Positions 30,499 through 40,311 of a stretch of DNA of 64,000 bases are shown here, piece by piece. The notes under the pieces are model-generated. The model had not been told where the DNA came from, searched no databases, and saw only the letters and a list, made by a program, of their open reading frames with translations. The stretch's first letter is position 1. Each line of letters begins with the position of its first letter. This stretch comes from Pseudomonas cavernae (GTDB taxonomy: Bacteria > Pseudomonadota > Gammaproteobacteria > Pseudomonadales > Pseudomonadaceae): the NCBI RefSeq assembly GCF_003595175.1, contig NZ_CP032419.1:1302001-1366000 (forward strand), given 5' to 3'. Made by a program: the position numbers and the translations under genes.

Positions 30499-32331
30499 CT
30501 ACGACGGATGGTGGTCGATCGGCGTCGAGCCGCCATCTGCGGGCTCGATCAGCGCGACCAGCACCCAGCCCGGCTGTGGGGTGGCGGTGACGTCCGGGCT
30601 TACCACATGCACCCAGCCATCCGGCCCACGGGCGAACAGCAGCGCCGCGCGATTGCCATGCAGCGCTTGATAATCTGCCCAGTCGAAACCGCTGGTCAGC
30701 GTCGTGGTGTACAGCTCGGCACCCTTGCTCAGGCGGTTGGCCAGTTGTGCATAGGTCAGCGGCTGGCTGCCGAAGGTTTGGCCGCGGTGTTCGTGGCTGG
30801 CCCGATGTTTGTCACTGCGATGGTTCTCCAGGCCGCTGGCCAGCGAAAACAGCCGTTGCCTGCCGAATTCGTGGCGGTAACGCATGCACGCCAGGGTGTT
30901 GAGTTCGCCGCCCGGTGACAGCGCCAGCAGACGGCCGAGGCCGACCAGATCGAGATTAGCGTCGGCATGTTGTGAGGCCGGGTTGCCGAAATAGGTCGGC
31001 AAGCCTTCCATGCGCGCGGCACTGATGTTCTCCCAGCTGGAGTCGGTCAGCAGCACGCGGCTGCCAAGCTGTTGCAGGGTTTTGGCTAGCTCGCGAGCGG
31101 GCGGATGGGCGCCGACGATCAGGAAGCCGCTGGGCGCCGGCTCGGCAACTTTTAGCAGGCGCGCCAGCGGCCGGGAGGTGGCGCTTTGCAGGACCACGGT
31201 GCCGATGATCACGGCGAAGGTCAGTGGCGCCAGTAAGTCGGAGCCGGCGTGCCCAGCTTCACTCAGGCGCTCGGCGAAAATCGCCGAAACCGCGGCGGCG
31301 ACTATACCGCGCGGGGCAACCCAGGAGAGCAGGAAGCGTTCGCGCCAGTGCAGGCTGGAGCCCCAGGTGGACAGACCGACATTGAGCGGCCGGGCGACGA
31401 ACTGGATGATCGCCAGCAACAGCAGCACCGCCGGGCCGAGCGCCAGCAGGGCCTGCAGGTCGAGGCGGGCGGCGAGGAGAATGAACAAACCGGAAATCAG
31501 CAGCACACTGAGGTTTTCCTTGAAGTGCAGAATCGGCCGCACATCCACGCCTTTCATATTCGCCAGGCCCATGCCCATCAGTGTCACGGCCAGCAGGCCG
31601 GATTCGTGCATGGTCTGGTTGGCGGCGATGAACACGCCAAGTACGGCGGTTAGGGCGGCGAGGTTGTGCAGGTATTCCGGCAGCCAATGGCGGCGCAGCA
31701 GTTGCCCAAACAGCCAGCCGCCGACAAGGCCGAAGGCGCAGCCGCAGAAAATCACACCGACGAAGGTCTCCAGACTGTTCAGCAGCCCTTGGCCTTTGTC
31801 CTGGGTGACGATGTAGGTGTAAACCACCACCGCCAGCAGCGCGCCGATCGGGTCGATGACGATGCCCTCCCAGCGCAGGATGTTGGCGATCGAAGCTTTC
31901 GGCCGGATCACCCGCAGCATCGGCACGATCACGGTCGGCCCGGTGACCAGGGTCAGGGTGCCGAACAGCAGGGCCATCTCCCAGGAAAAGTCCAACAGGT
32001 AGTGGGTGGCCAGCGCGATCACCGCCCAGGTGGCTAGGGCGCCGAGGGTGACCATGCGCCTTACTACAGTGCCGATCTCCTGCCATTCGCTGAAGCGCAG
32101 GGTCAGGCTGCCTTCGAACAGGATCAGCGCAACCGCCAGGGACACCAGGGGGAACAGCAGCGGGCCGAACAGGGCTTGCGGGTCGAGCCAGCCGAGCAGC
32201 GGGCCGACGAGGATGCCGCAGAGCAGGAGAAAGAGGATTGCCGGGAGTCGCAGGCGCCACGCCAGCCACTGACAGGCGAGGGCCGCGCCGCCGATACCGC
32301 CGATGGCGAGGAGGATCTGTTGTTCGTTCAT
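30499..32331 (-). CDS. CPA1-family sodium/proton antiporter
   Basis: A 610-aa membrane protein. Residues about 1-390 form 12-13 hydrophobic helices of the Na+/H+ exchanger fold, with FEGSLTLRFSEW, TLVTGPTVIVPMLRVIRP, WEGIVIDPIGALLAVVVY and the carboxylate-bearing helices expected for ion transport. After this comes a soluble region starting GFLIVGAHPPARELAKTLQ, a Rossmann-like nucleotide-binding (TrkA-N type) segment. The C-terminus is poorly conserved. It exchanges Na+ or K+ for H+ at the inner membrane. It is a monocistronic gene, divergent from xerD. Confidence 0.93.
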   Translation of the reverse strand: MNEQQILLAIGGIGGAALACQWLAWRLRLPAILFLLLCGILVGPLLGWLDPQALFGPLLFPLVSLAVALILFEGSLTLRFSEWQEIGTVVRRMVTLGALATWAVIALATHYLLDFSWEMALLFGTLTLVTGPTVIVPMLRVIRPKASIANILRWEGIVIDPIGALLAVVVYTYIVTQDKGQGLLNSLETFVGVIFCGCAFGLVGGWLFGQLLRRHWLPEYLHNLAALTAVLGVFIAANQTMHESGLLAVTLMGMGLANMKGVDVRPILHFKENLSVLLISGLFILLAARLDLQALLALGPAVLLLLAIIQFVARPLNVGLSTWGSSLHWRERFLLSWVAPRGIVAAAVSAIFAERLSEAGHAGSDLLAPLTFAVIIGTVVLQSATSRPLARLLKVAEPAPSGFLIVGAHPPARELAKTLQQLGSRVLLTDSSWENISAARMEGLPTYFGNPASQHADANLDLVGLGRLLALSPGGELNTLACMRYRHEFGRQRLFSLASGLENHRSDKHRASHEHRGQTFGSQPLTYAQLANRLSKGAELYTTTLTSGFDWADYQALHGNRAALLFARGPDGWVHVVSPDVTATPQPGWVLVALIEPADGGSTPIDHHPS

Positions 32332-32415
32332 GGAGCGTCCTGAGGTCGGAATCCTGGCCGTACATGGCCACGCTATGAAAGACTAACGTTGCCCCGCTCG
32401 CAGATATAGCCCCTT

Positions 32416-33312
32416 ATGCCCGCTCTGGACCATCCGCTGATCGACCGTTTCCTCGATGCCCTCTGGCTGGAGAAGGGCTTGTCCGAGCACACCCGCGCGG
32501 CTTATCGCAGCGACCTCGCGCATTTCAACGGCTGGCTGCAGGAACGTGGCCTGGAACTGCCCGAGGCCGGGCGCGAGGTGATCCTCGATCACCTCGCCTG
32601 GCGCCTGAGCGAAGGCTATGTGGCGCGCTCCACCGCGCGCTTTCTCTCCGGTTTGCGCGGCTTCTATCGCTATCTGCTGCGCGAGGGGCTGATCGTCAAC
32701 GATCCGACCTTGCAGGTGGATTTGCCGCAGATCGGCCGGCCGCTGCCCAAGTCGCTCTCCGAAGCGGATGTCGAGGCACTGCTGGCTGCCCCCGAGCTGG
32801 GCGAGCCGATCGGCTTGCGCGACCGCGCCATGCTCGAAGTGCTGTACGCCTGCGGGCTGCGGGTGACCGAACTGGTCAGCCTGACCCTGGAACAGGTCAA
32901 CCTGCGCCAGGGCGTGCTGCGGGTGTTCGGCAAGGGCAGCAAGGAGCGTCTGGTGCCCTTGGGTGAAGAGGCGATGGTCTGGATAGAGCGTTACATGCGC
33001 GAGGCGCGGCCCTTTCTGCTCGACGGCAAGCCCAGCGACGTGCTGTTTCCCAGTCTGCGTGGCGGGCAGATGACCCGGCAGACCTTCTGGCACCGGATCA
33101 AGCATCAGGCCGGTGTCGCCGGGATCGGCAAGGCGTTGTCGCCGCATACCCTGCGGCATGCCTTCGCCACCCATTTGCTCAACCACGGCGCCGACCTGCG
33201 GGTGGTGCAGATGCTGCTGGGGCATAGCGACCTGTCGACCACGCAGATCTACACCCATATCGCCAAGGCGCGCTTGCAGGAGTTGCATGCCCAACACCAT
33301 CCGCGCGGCTGA
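32416..33312 (+). CDS. xerD: Site-specific tyrosine recombinase XerD
   Basis: A 298-aa recombinase that with XerC resolves chromosome dimers at dif. The N-terminal SAM-like domain (LIDRFLDALWLEKGLSEHT) is followed by the catalytic domain with all active residues: Arg in CGLRVTELV, Lys in FGKGSKERLVPLG, His-x-x-Arg in SPHTLRHAFATHLL, His in LLGHSDLSTTQIY, and Tyr279. The close match to E. coli XerD numbering and the neighbouring dsbC-hom-thrC support XerD rather than a phage integrase. Confidence 0.98.
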   Translation: MPALDHPLIDRFLDALWLEKGLSEHTRAAYRSDLAHFNGWLQERGLELPEAGREVILDHLAWRLSEGYVARSTARFLSGLRGFYRYLLREGLIVNDPTLQVDLPQIGRPLPKSLSEADVEALLAAPELGEPIGLRDRAMLEVLYACGLRVTELVSLTLEQVNLRQGVLRVFGKGSKERLVPLGEEAMVWIERYMREARPFLLDGKPSDVLFPSLRGGQMTRQTFWHRIKHQAGVAGIGKALSPHTLRHAFATHLLNHGADLRVVQMLLGHSDLSTTQIYTHIAKARLQELHAQHHPRG

Positions 33313-33434
33313 GAACTCGTCCACGCATTGGGGCCGGTGAAACGCCCGTCCGACCTGCTGTGATCGGCCAATCCGGGCATCTGTGGTAGGCTGCATCGAT
33401 CCGCAACATCGTCCGCCGCTCGACAGGAGTACCC

Positions 33435-34160
33435 ATGCGCGTGACCCGAATTTTAGCTGCCGCCGCCTTTGGCCTGGTCAGCAGTGCCGCTCTGGCCGCC
33501 GATCCCGACCAGGCGATCCGCAGCACCTTGAAAGCCCTGCAACCTGACCTGCCGATCGAAGCCATCGCCGAGAGCCCGATGAGCGGCATCTACCAGGTGC
33601 ACCTGAAAGGCGGTCGCCAGCTGTATGCCAGCGCCGATGGCCAGTTCCTCATGCAGGGCTACCTCTATCAGTTCAAGAATGGCCAGGCGGTCAACCTCAC
33701 CGAACAGGCCGAGAGCCACGGGGTGGCCAAGGAAATTAACGCCATTCCCACCAGTGAGATGGTGGTGTTCGCGCCCAAAGAGCCGAAGACCCATATCACC
33801 GTGTTTACCGACACCGACTGCGGTTACTGCCAGAAACTGCACAGCGAAGTGGCCGAGCTCAACCGCCGCGGCGTCGAAGTGCGCTATGTGGCCTTCCCGC
33901 GTCAGGGCATCGGCAGCCACGGTTACAACACCCTGGTCAGCGTCTGGTGCTCGAAGGATCGCCAGGCAGCGATGAACCAGGCCAAGTCCCGCGAGGAGCT
34001 GCCGGCGGCCAAGTGCGATAACCCGGTGGCCAAGCAGTTCGAGCTGGGGCAGATGATTGGCGTGCAGGGCACTCCGGCGATCGTCCTGGCCAACGGGCAG
34101 ATGATTCCCGGCTATCAGCCGGCGCCGCAACTGGCCAAACTGGCTCTCGAGGCCAAGTAA
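33435..34160 (+). CDS. dsbC: Thiol:disulfide interchange protein DsbC
   Basis: A 241-aa periplasmic disulfide isomerase. It has a signal peptide (MRVTRILAAAAFGLVSSAALA), a dimerisation domain to about residue 80 and a thioredoxin fold with the active site CGYC at residues 129-132. A second Cys pair (VWCSKD and AAKCDN) and the cis-Pro loop GVQGTPAIV are present. The order xerD-dsbC-hom-thrC is conserved across pseudomonads. A terminator hairpin follows. Confidence 0.97.
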   Translation: MRVTRILAAAAFGLVSSAALAADPDQAIRSTLKALQPDLPIEAIAESPMSGIYQVHLKGGRQLYASADGQFLMQGYLYQFKNGQAVNLTEQAESHGVAKEINAIPTSEMVVFAPKEPKTHITVFTDTDCGYCQKLHSEVAELNRRGVEVRYVAFPRQGIGSHGYNTLVSVWCSKDRQAAMNQAKSREELPAAKCDNPVAKQFELGQMIGVQGTPAIVLANGQMIPGYQPAPQLAKLALEAK

Positions 34161-34225
34161 TCCGGGGCTTGTGGCAGATTGACTAATAGCCAGCCGCTTC
34201 GTAAGGTGCGGCTCCTTGAATATTC

Positions 34226-34250
34226 ACGGCCGAGCATCGCTCGGCCGTTT
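34226..34250 (+). terminator. Terminator after dsbC
   Basis: Stem ACGGCCGAGC/GCTCGGCCGT with loop ATC and a short T-run, 65 bases after the dsbC stop codon and just before hom. Confidence 0.8.
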
Positions 34251-34276
34251 TACGCAGTGCAGATGGGGAGTTCAGT

Positions 34277-35581
34277 GTGAAACCGGTCAAAGTTGGCATC
34301 TGTGGGCTGGGTACCGTCGGTGGCGGTACGTTCAACGTGCTCAAGCGCAACGCCGAGGAAATCGCGCGGCGTGCCGGGCGTGGCATCGAAGTGGCGCAGA
34401 TTGCCCTGCGCTCGCAGAACCCGCAGTGCGACATTACCGGTACTCCGATTACCAACGACGTGTTCGCGGTGGCCAGCAACCCGGACATCGACGTGGTCAT
34501 CGAGCTGATCGGCGGCTACACCATCGCCCGTGATCTGGTGCTCAAGGCCATCGACAATGGCAAGCACGTGGTCACCGCCAACAAGGCGCTGATCGCCGTG
34601 CACGGCAACGAGATCTTCGCCAAGGCCCGCGAGAAGGGCGTCATCGTCGCCTTCGAGGCCGCCGTCGCCGGCGGTATCCCGGTGATCAAGGCGATCCGCG
34701 AGGGTCTGGCCGGCAACCGCATCAACTGGCTGGCCGGCATCATCAACGGCACCGGCAACTTCATCCTGAGCGAAATGCGCGAGAAGGGTCGTGCCTTCGA
34801 CGACGTGCTCAAGGAAGCCCAGGCGCTCGGTTATGCCGAAGCCGATCCGACCTTCGACGTCGAAGGCATCGACGCCGCGCACAAGTTGACCATCCTCGCC
34901 TCCATCGCCTTCGGCATCCCGCTGCAATTCGACAAGGCCTACACCGAAGGCATCACCCAGCTGACCACCGCCGACGTCAACTACGCCGAAGCGCTGGGCT
35001 ATCGCATCAAGCACCTCGGCGTGGCGCGCCGCACTGACAAGGGCATCGAGCTGCGTGTGCATCCGACCCTGATCCCGGCCGATCGCCTGATCGCCAACGT
35101 CAACGGCGTGATGAACGCGGTGATGGTCAACGGCGACGCCGCCGGTTCGACCCTGTTCTACGGCGCCGGCGCCGGCATGGAACCGACCGCCTCCTCGGTG
35201 GTCGCCGATCTGGTCGACGTGGTTCGCGCGCTGACCACCGACCCGGAAAACCGCGTGCCGCACCTGGCCTTCCAGCCGGATGCGCTGTCCGATCATCCGA
35301 TCCTGCCGATCGAGGCCTGCGAGAGCGCCTATTACCTGCGCATCCAGGCCAAGGATCACCCGGGCGTGCTGGCCCAGGTGGCGAGCATCCTCTCCGCGCG
35401 CGGCATCAACATCGAGTCGATCATGCAGAAGGAAGCCGAGGAGCACGACGGCCTGGTGCCGATGATCTTGGTCACCCATCGCGTGCTCGAGACGCAAATC
35501 AACGAAGCGATCGGCGCCCTCGAAGCGCTCAGCGACGTGGTCGGCAATGTCGTGCGTATCCGCGTCGAGCAACTGGTCTGA
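34277..35581 (+). CDS. hom: Homoserine dehydrogenase
   Basis: This enzyme reduces aspartate semialdehyde to homoserine on the way to threonine and methionine. The 434-aa monofunctional enzyme has the NAD(P) fold (VGICGLGTVGGGTFNVL), the catalytic region GTGNFILSEM with AEADPTFDVEGIDAAHKL, and a C-terminal ACT domain (YYLRIQAKDHPGVLAQVASIL) for threonine feedback. The start is GTG at 34277, chosen by GGGGAG six bases upstream. thrC starts 11 bases after its stop codon. Confidence 0.98.
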   Translation: MKPVKVGICGLGTVGGGTFNVLKRNAEEIARRAGRGIEVAQIALRSQNPQCDITGTPITNDVFAVASNPDIDVVIELIGGYTIARDLVLKAIDNGKHVVTANKALIAVHGNEIFAKAREKGVIVAFEAAVAGGIPVIKAIREGLAGNRINWLAGIINGTGNFILSEMREKGRAFDDVLKEAQALGYAEADPTFDVEGIDAAHKLTILASIAFGIPLQFDKAYTEGITQLTTADVNYAEALGYRIKHLGVARRTDKGIELRVHPTLIPADRLIANVNGVMNAVMVNGDAAGSTLFYGAGAGMEPTASSVVADLVDVVRALTTDPENRVPHLAFQPDALSDHPILPIEACESAYYLRIQAKDHPGVLAQVASILSARGINIESIMQKEAEEHDGLVPMILVTHRVLETQINEAIGALEALSDVVGNVVRIRVEQLV

Positions 35582-35592
35582 GGTAGAAAGTC

Positions 35593-37002
35593 ATGCGTTA
35601 TATCAGTACCCGCGGCCAGGCTCCGGCCCTGAATTTTGAAGATGTGCTGCTGGCCGGTCTGGCCAGCGATGGCGGCCTGTATGTGCCGGAAAACCTGCCG
35701 CGTTTCACCCAGGAAGAGATCGCCTCCTGGGCCGGCCTGCCGTACCACGAACTGGCCTTCCGGGTGATGCGTCCGTTCGTCACCGGCAGTATCCCGGATG
35801 CCGAGTTCAAGAAGATCCTCGAAGAAACCTACGGCGTGTTCGCCCACAACGCCGTGGCGCCGCTGCGCCAGCTGAACGACAACGAGTGGGTACTGGAGCT
35901 GTTCCACGGCCCGACCCTGGCGTTCAAGGACTTCGCCCTGCAACTGCTCGGCCGCCTGCTCGATTATGTGCTGACCAAGCGCAATGAGCGCGTGGTGATC
36001 ATGGGCGCCACCTCCGGCGACACCGGTTCGGCGGCGATCGAAGGCTGCAAGGCGTGCGAGAACGTCGACATCTTCATCATGCACCCGCACAACCGCGTGT
36101 CCGAGGTGCAGCGCCGGCAGATGACCACCATCCTCGGCGACAACATCCACAACATCGCCGTGCAAGGCAACTTCGACGACTGCCAGGAAATGGTCAAGGC
36201 CAGCTTCGCCGACCAGGGCTTCCTCAAGGACACCCGCCTGGTGGCAGTCAACTCGATCAACTGGGCGCGGATCATGGCCCAGATCGTCTACTACTTCCAT
36301 GCGGCCCTGCAGCTCGGTGGCCCGGCTCGTTCGGTGGCATTCTCGGTGCCGACCGGTAACTTTGGCGACATCTTCGCCGGCTACCTGGCGCGCAACATGG
36401 GCCTGCCGATCAGCCAGCTGATCGTCGCGACCAACCGTAACGACATCCTGCACCGCTTCATGAGCGGCAATCAGTACGTCAAGGACACCCTGCACCCGAC
36501 CCTGTCGCCGTCGATGGACATCATGGTCTCGTCCAACTTCGAGCGCCTGCTGTTCGACCTGCACGGCCGCAACGGCGCGGCGATCGCCGGCCTGATGGAC
36601 ACCTTCAAGCAGGGCGGCGGTTTCAGCGTCGAGGCAGAGCGCTGGACCGAGGCGCGCAAGCTGTTCGATTCGCTGGCGGTAAACGACGAAGAAACCTGCG
36701 AGACCATCGCCCAGGTGTACGAGGAGTGCGGCGAGTTGCTCGACCCGCACACCGCCATCGGCGTACGCGCCGCGCGCGAATGCCGCCGTAGCCTGGCCAT
36801 CCCGATGGTCATCCTCGGCACCGCGCACCCGGTCAAGTTCCCCGAGGCGGTGGAGAAGGCCGGTGTCGGTCAGGCTCCGGCGCTGCCGGCGCATTTGGCC
36901 GATCTGTTCCAGCGCGAAGAGCGTTGCACCGTGCTGGCCAACGACCTGAAGGCGATTCAGGCCTTCGTCAGCCAGCATGGCAGTCGCGGCAAGCCGCTGT
37001 AA
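35593..37002 (+). CDS. thrC: Threonine synthase
   Basis: A PLP enzyme of 469 aa that makes threonine from O-phosphohomoserine. It has the N-terminal MRYISTRGQAPALNFEDVLL, the PLP-lysine motif PTLAFKDFALQ, and GATSGDTGSAAIEG. It belongs to the class II (long) threonine synthases found with hom in pseudomonads. It is co-transcribed with hom, and a terminator follows 19 bases downstream. Confidence 0.98.
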   Translation: MRYISTRGQAPALNFEDVLLAGLASDGGLYVPENLPRFTQEEIASWAGLPYHELAFRVMRPFVTGSIPDAEFKKILEETYGVFAHNAVAPLRQLNDNEWVLELFHGPTLAFKDFALQLLGRLLDYVLTKRNERVVIMGATSGDTGSAAIEGCKACENVDIFIMHPHNRVSEVQRRQMTTILGDNIHNIAVQGNFDDCQEMVKASFADQGFLKDTRLVAVNSINWARIMAQIVYYFHAALQLGGPARSVAFSVPTGNFGDIFAGYLARNMGLPISQLIVATNRNDILHRFMSGNQYVKDTLHPTLSPSMDIMVSSNFERLLFDLHGRNGAAIAGLMDTFKQGGGFSVEAERWTEARKLFDSLAVNDEETCETIAQVYEECGELLDPHTAIGVRAARECRRSLAIPMVILGTAHPVKFPEAVEKAGVGQAPALPAHLADLFQREERCTVLANDLKAIQAFVSQHGSRGKPL

Positions 37003-37021
37003 GATGCAGAGGTAACCCAAC

Positions 37022-37051
37022 AAAAAGGCCAGCTATCAAGCTGGCCTTTTT
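37022..37051. terminator. Bidirectional terminator after thrC
   Basis: AAAAAGGCCAGCT, loop ATCA, then the complement ending in five T. It serves thrC and the convergent substrate-binding protein gene. Confidence 0.93.
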
Positions 37052-37065
37052 GTTTGTGCGGGCGG

Positions 37066-37866
37066 CTAGTTCGGGATGCCGTAGCGCTGCAGCAGGGCTG
37101 GCAGCTCGCCGCTGGCCTTCAGCCCGGCAATCGCCTGGTCGATCTGCGGGAGCAACTCAATCGTCGCCGATTTACGCGAGAGGCCGATGAAATACGGGGC
37201 TTCGTAGTAGGGCCGGGCGGCGCGGACGATCACGTCCTTGAACTCGGGGTGTTGCGTGAGCTCGAGGGCGGTCAGGTCGATGGCCAGGAAGGCATCGATG
37301 CGCCCGAGCTTGGCCATCTGGAACAGCTGCTGCACGGATACCACCTCGACCACCTGCAACGGCAGCTCGCGGCGTGCCCGGTCGAAGTTCGCGCCGTAGT
37401 TGTGGCCGATGACGATGCCGATCAGCAGTCCTTGCAGGTCGCGCCAATCGCTGAACTCGATGGGCAACGGGCGCTTGACGTTGTAGTAGAGGTAGCCGCG
37501 CTTTTGCAGGATGGGCGCGGAAAAGGCCAGAAAGCCGGCGCGCTCGGCGTTGTAGCTGACCATGCTGACGCCGTCTTTGTCGCCCTGACGCAGCTTCTGC
37601 ATCATGCGCTGCTGTGGCAGCAATTCGATTTCCACCCGACGGCCCAGGCGGCCGGCGATCAAGTGCAGCAGTTCGTAGGACAGGCCTTTGCTGGCCAGAC
37701 CGTGGGTTTCCTCGGTGAAGGGCGGCCAGTTGGCTTCTTCGACGAAGTGCAGGGCGGCGCCGCTGGCGGGCTGTTGCCCGGAGTCCGCGAGGGCAGGAAG
37801 GCTCATGCTGCCGGCCAGAGCCAGGAGCAGCAGAAGCAGCCGGCAAGCCAGGGCGGTCTTGTTCAC
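37066..37866 (-). CDS. Periplasmic amino-acid-type substrate-binding protein (SBP_bac_3)
   Basis: A 266-aa exported protein with a signal peptide (residues 1-27, ending SLPALA). The family 3 solute-binding fold shows NWPPFTEETHGLASKGLSYELLHLIA, LPQQRMMQKLRQG and a second lobe from about residue 135. There are no ABC permease or ATPase genes beside it. Such orphan binding proteins may feed a distant transporter or act as sensors. The ligand is unknown. Confidence 0.85.
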   Translation of the reverse strand: MNKTALACRLLLLLLALAGSMSLPALADSGQQPASGAALHFVEEANWPPFTEETHGLASKGLSYELLHLIAGRLGRRVEIELLPQQRMMQKLRQGDKDGVSMVSYNAERAGFLAFSAPILQKRGYLYYNVKRPLPIEFSDWRDLQGLLIGIVIGHNYGANFDRARRELPLQVVEVVSVQQLFQMAKLGRIDAFLAIDLTALELTQHPEFKDVIVRAARPYYEAPYFIGLSRKSATIELLPQIDQAIAGLKASGELPALLQRYGIPN

Positions 37867-38007
37867 AGGTGCTTTCTTCGGGAGCGGTTCAGAGTAGCGA
37901 CCTCACTCAGCCTATGGGGTCCAGCCGAGCGGATGCTTTCACTCGGCAGCATGCACTTTCACCGCCGCATCAAAGCGCATCTGACGGACGGAATCCAGCC
38001 ATCCTTG

Positions 38008-38036
38008 AATCATCATCCCCTCGGCTGATGATGGTT
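38008..38036. other. Hairpin in the gap between two minus-strand genes
   Basis: AATCATCATC and GATGATGGTT form an imperfect stem within the 222-bp gap 37867-38088. Nothing else recognisable lies in this gap. Confidence 0.4.
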
Positions 38037-38088
38037 TGACGACTGTGAGATGGTTAAGGCGAGGGTTTGTGCTTGCCTGCTGCGCGAG

Positions 38089-38784
38089 TCAGCTCCCGCA
38101 GGCGCGCTTGTTGAAGCCGTCGACGTAGGGATTGCCCCAACCCATCACGCAGCCGACCCGTTGGTTGCGCTGGCGTTCCCAGGTTTTTACCGGGTACTGC
38201 TTGTTCCAGGCGCTGTACAGCTGCCGGCTCTGCTTCGACAGCCGCAGCTGGTAGCGGTCGCTCATGTACAGGTAGGTGCGGGCGATCATGCCGCGGGTTT
38301 CCTTGCGCGGCATGGCGATTCGCGCCTTGAAGTCCACCACCATCGGGCAGGCACCGTATTGACTGGGTGGCTGCGGCAGCCAGCCGTAGGCGAAGTTGCC
38401 GCGGTCGCCGTTGATCTCGCCGATGCCCGGCACCAGGTTGTGCAGGTCGGCCTCGGCGCGCTGGTAGACCTTGTCGTTCTTCGCACAGTTCTTGCGCCCG
38501 CCGTTTTGCCAGCACTGGCGCTGATGGCCGATCTGCCAGGCAGGGACTATGTGTTCCCACTCGATGCGCGCGGCGCGCTTGGGATTCTTGCGCGGCTGGT
38601 AGCCACAGCTCTTCAGGTCGACGCGGTTGCCGCGAAATTTGCAGCCGCAATAGAACTCGATGGATTGCCGGCCATACAGCTTCCAGCCGATTTTCTTGGC
38701 TTCGCTGAAGGTGCGTGGCGGGTTGGCGAGGGCGGTGGCGCAGAGGCACAGGAGCAGGACGGCGAGGGTACAGCGGGCGCGCAT
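38089..38784 (-). CDS. Endonuclease I family nuclease (EndA-like), exported
   Basis: A 231-aa protein with a signal peptide (MRARCTLAVLLLCLCATALA). The endonuclease I core has the metal-site motif IEWEHIVPAW and ADLHNLVPGIGEINGDRGNFAYGW, plus several paired Cys (CGCKFRGN, CGYQPRK, CWQNGGRKNC) that would form disulfides in the periplasm. Relatives degrade double-stranded DNA non-specifically, for nutrient recovery or limiting DNA uptake. It is a single gene with no operon partner. Confidence 0.93.
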   Translation of the reverse strand: MRARCTLAVLLLCLCATALANPPRTFSEAKKIGWKLYGRQSIEFYCGCKFRGNRVDLKSCGYQPRKNPKRAARIEWEHIVPAWQIGHQRQCWQNGGRKNCAKNDKVYQRAEADLHNLVPGIGEINGDRGNFAYGWLPQPPSQYGACPMVVDFKARIAMPRKETRGMIARTYLYMSDRYQLRLSKQSRQLYSAWNKQYPVKTWERQRNQRVGCVMGWGNPYVDGFNKRACGS

Positions 38785-38898
38785 GCGGCAACTTCCAAAA
38801 GTGCCGCATCATACCGGCCTAGAGCGCTTTGCCAAGGCTGGCAAGGTGCTGGCCAAGGCGGGAAGGCCGGCAACTCTAATGGTCGCCGGCACCCGCAT

Positions 38899-40095
38899 TC
38901 ACAGGGCGCCGCTGGCCTGTAGCGCGGCGATCTGCTCGGCGCTGTAGCCGAGCGCGCTGAGCACTTCGCGGTTGTGCTCGCCCAGCGCCGGGCCGGTCCA
39001 GGCCACTTCTCCCGGGGTGTCCGACAGCTTGGGCACGATCCCCGGCATCTTGAATGGCTTGCCGTCCGGCAGCTTGGCGGAGAGGAACATCTCGCGGGCC
39101 AGAAATTGCGGGTCGGTGAACATGTCCGCGGCCGAATAGATGCGGCTGGCCGGCACCTCGGCGCGGGTCAGCAGGGCCTCCACCTCGACCAGTGGCAGGC
39201 TGGCGGCCCAGCGGTCTATCACCCCGTAGAGCTCGTCGCGGCGCGCATCGCGGCCGTCGTTGCCGGCCAGGCTCGGATCATCAGCCAGATCAGCCCGGCC
39301 GATGGCGTGCATGAAGCGCTTGAAGATCGCATCGCCGTTGGCGCCGATCTGGATATGTCTGCCATCGGCGCAGGTATGGATGGAGGAGGGGGTGATGCCG
39401 GGCATGATGTTGCCGCTGCGCTCGCGGATGAAGCCGAACACGTCGAACTCCGGGACCATGCTCTCCATCATGGCGAAGATCGCCTCGTACAGCGCCACGT
39501 CCACCACCTGGCCCTGGCCGCCGTTGACCTCGCGGTGGCGCAGCGCCATCAGCGCGCCGATCACGCCCCACAGCGAAGCGATCGAGTCGCCGATGGAGAT
39601 GCCGGTGCGCACCGGAGGGCGATCCTCAAAGCCGGTGATGTAGCGCAGCCCGCCCATCGACTCGCCGACCGCGCCGAAGCCCGGTTGGTCCTTCAGTGGC
39701 CCGCTCTGGCCGAAGCCGGACAGGCGCACCATCACCAGCTTGGGATTCAGCGCATGCAGCACCTCCCAGCCGAAACCGAGCTTCTCCAGCACGCCGGGGC
39801 GGAAGTTCTCGATCAGGATGTCGGCGCCTGCCAGCAGCTTCTTCAGCACCTCGCGCCCCTGCTCGTGCTTGAGGTTGAGGGTGATCGACTTCTTGTTGCG
39901 CGCCTGCACGAACCACCACAGCGAGGTGCCCTCGTAGAGCTTGCGCCACTTGCGCAGCGGGTCGCCGCCATCGGGCGACTCGACCTTGATCACCTCGGCG
40001 CCGAATTCGGCGCAGATGCGCGCGGCGAAGGGACCGGCGATCAGAGTACCGAGTTCGACCACTTTCAGGCCGGCGAGGGGTTTGACGCTGTCCAT
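38899..40095 (-). CDS. CaiB/BaiF family (class III) CoA-transferase
   Basis: A 398-aa protein. The N-terminus has LAGLKVVELGTLIAGPFAAR, then KVESPDGGDPLRKW, NKKSITLNLKHEQG, and the conserved GFGQSGPLKDQPGFG. The catalytic Asp is expected in RTGISIGDSIASLWGVIGAL. The start MDSVKPLAGLK at 40095 matches the family; the frame stays open far upstream but only as antisense to the next gene. Such enzymes move CoA between carboxylic acids. No pathway partner is adjacent, so the acids involved cannot be named. Confidence 0.9.
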   Translation of the reverse strand: MDSVKPLAGLKVVELGTLIAGPFAARICAEFGAEVIKVESPDGGDPLRKWRKLYEGTSLWWFVQARNKKSITLNLKHEQGREVLKKLLAGADILIENFRPGVLEKLGFGWEVLHALNPKLVMVRLSGFGQSGPLKDQPGFGAVGESMGGLRYITGFEDRPPVRTGISIGDSIASLWGVIGALMALRHREVNGGQGQVVDVALYEAIFAMMESMVPEFDVFGFIRERSGNIMPGITPSSIHTCADGRHIQIGANGDAIFKRFMHAIGRADLADDPSLAGNDGRDARRDELYGVIDRWAASLPLVEVEALLTRAEVPASRIYSAADMFTDPQFLAREMFLSAKLPDGKPFKMPGIVPKLSDTPGEVAWTGPALGEHNREVLSALGYSAEQIAALQASGAL

Positions 40096-40311
40096 CTCTT
40101 CAATTCCATCCAGCGAAACAGGTCCGGCGACTCTAACCCGCGCTTCTCGGTGAGAACAGCGCGTCAGGTGATGTCTTTTTAAAGGCGCTGCTGGCGGCGG
40201 CAGAACAGGCCACGTAGAGTGAGGCCCTCTGCTTAGTGCCATTCGTTTCGCATTTCTCATGCCCACGCGCATCGCCATTTCCTGCTTCCGCTCCGTCGAC
40301 CGTGCCCAGCC

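Noticed and set aside
32416..33312. xerD as a phage or island integrase
   Set aside because: Length, catalytic spacing and the dsbC-hom-thrC neighbourhood all point to the chromosomal XerD.
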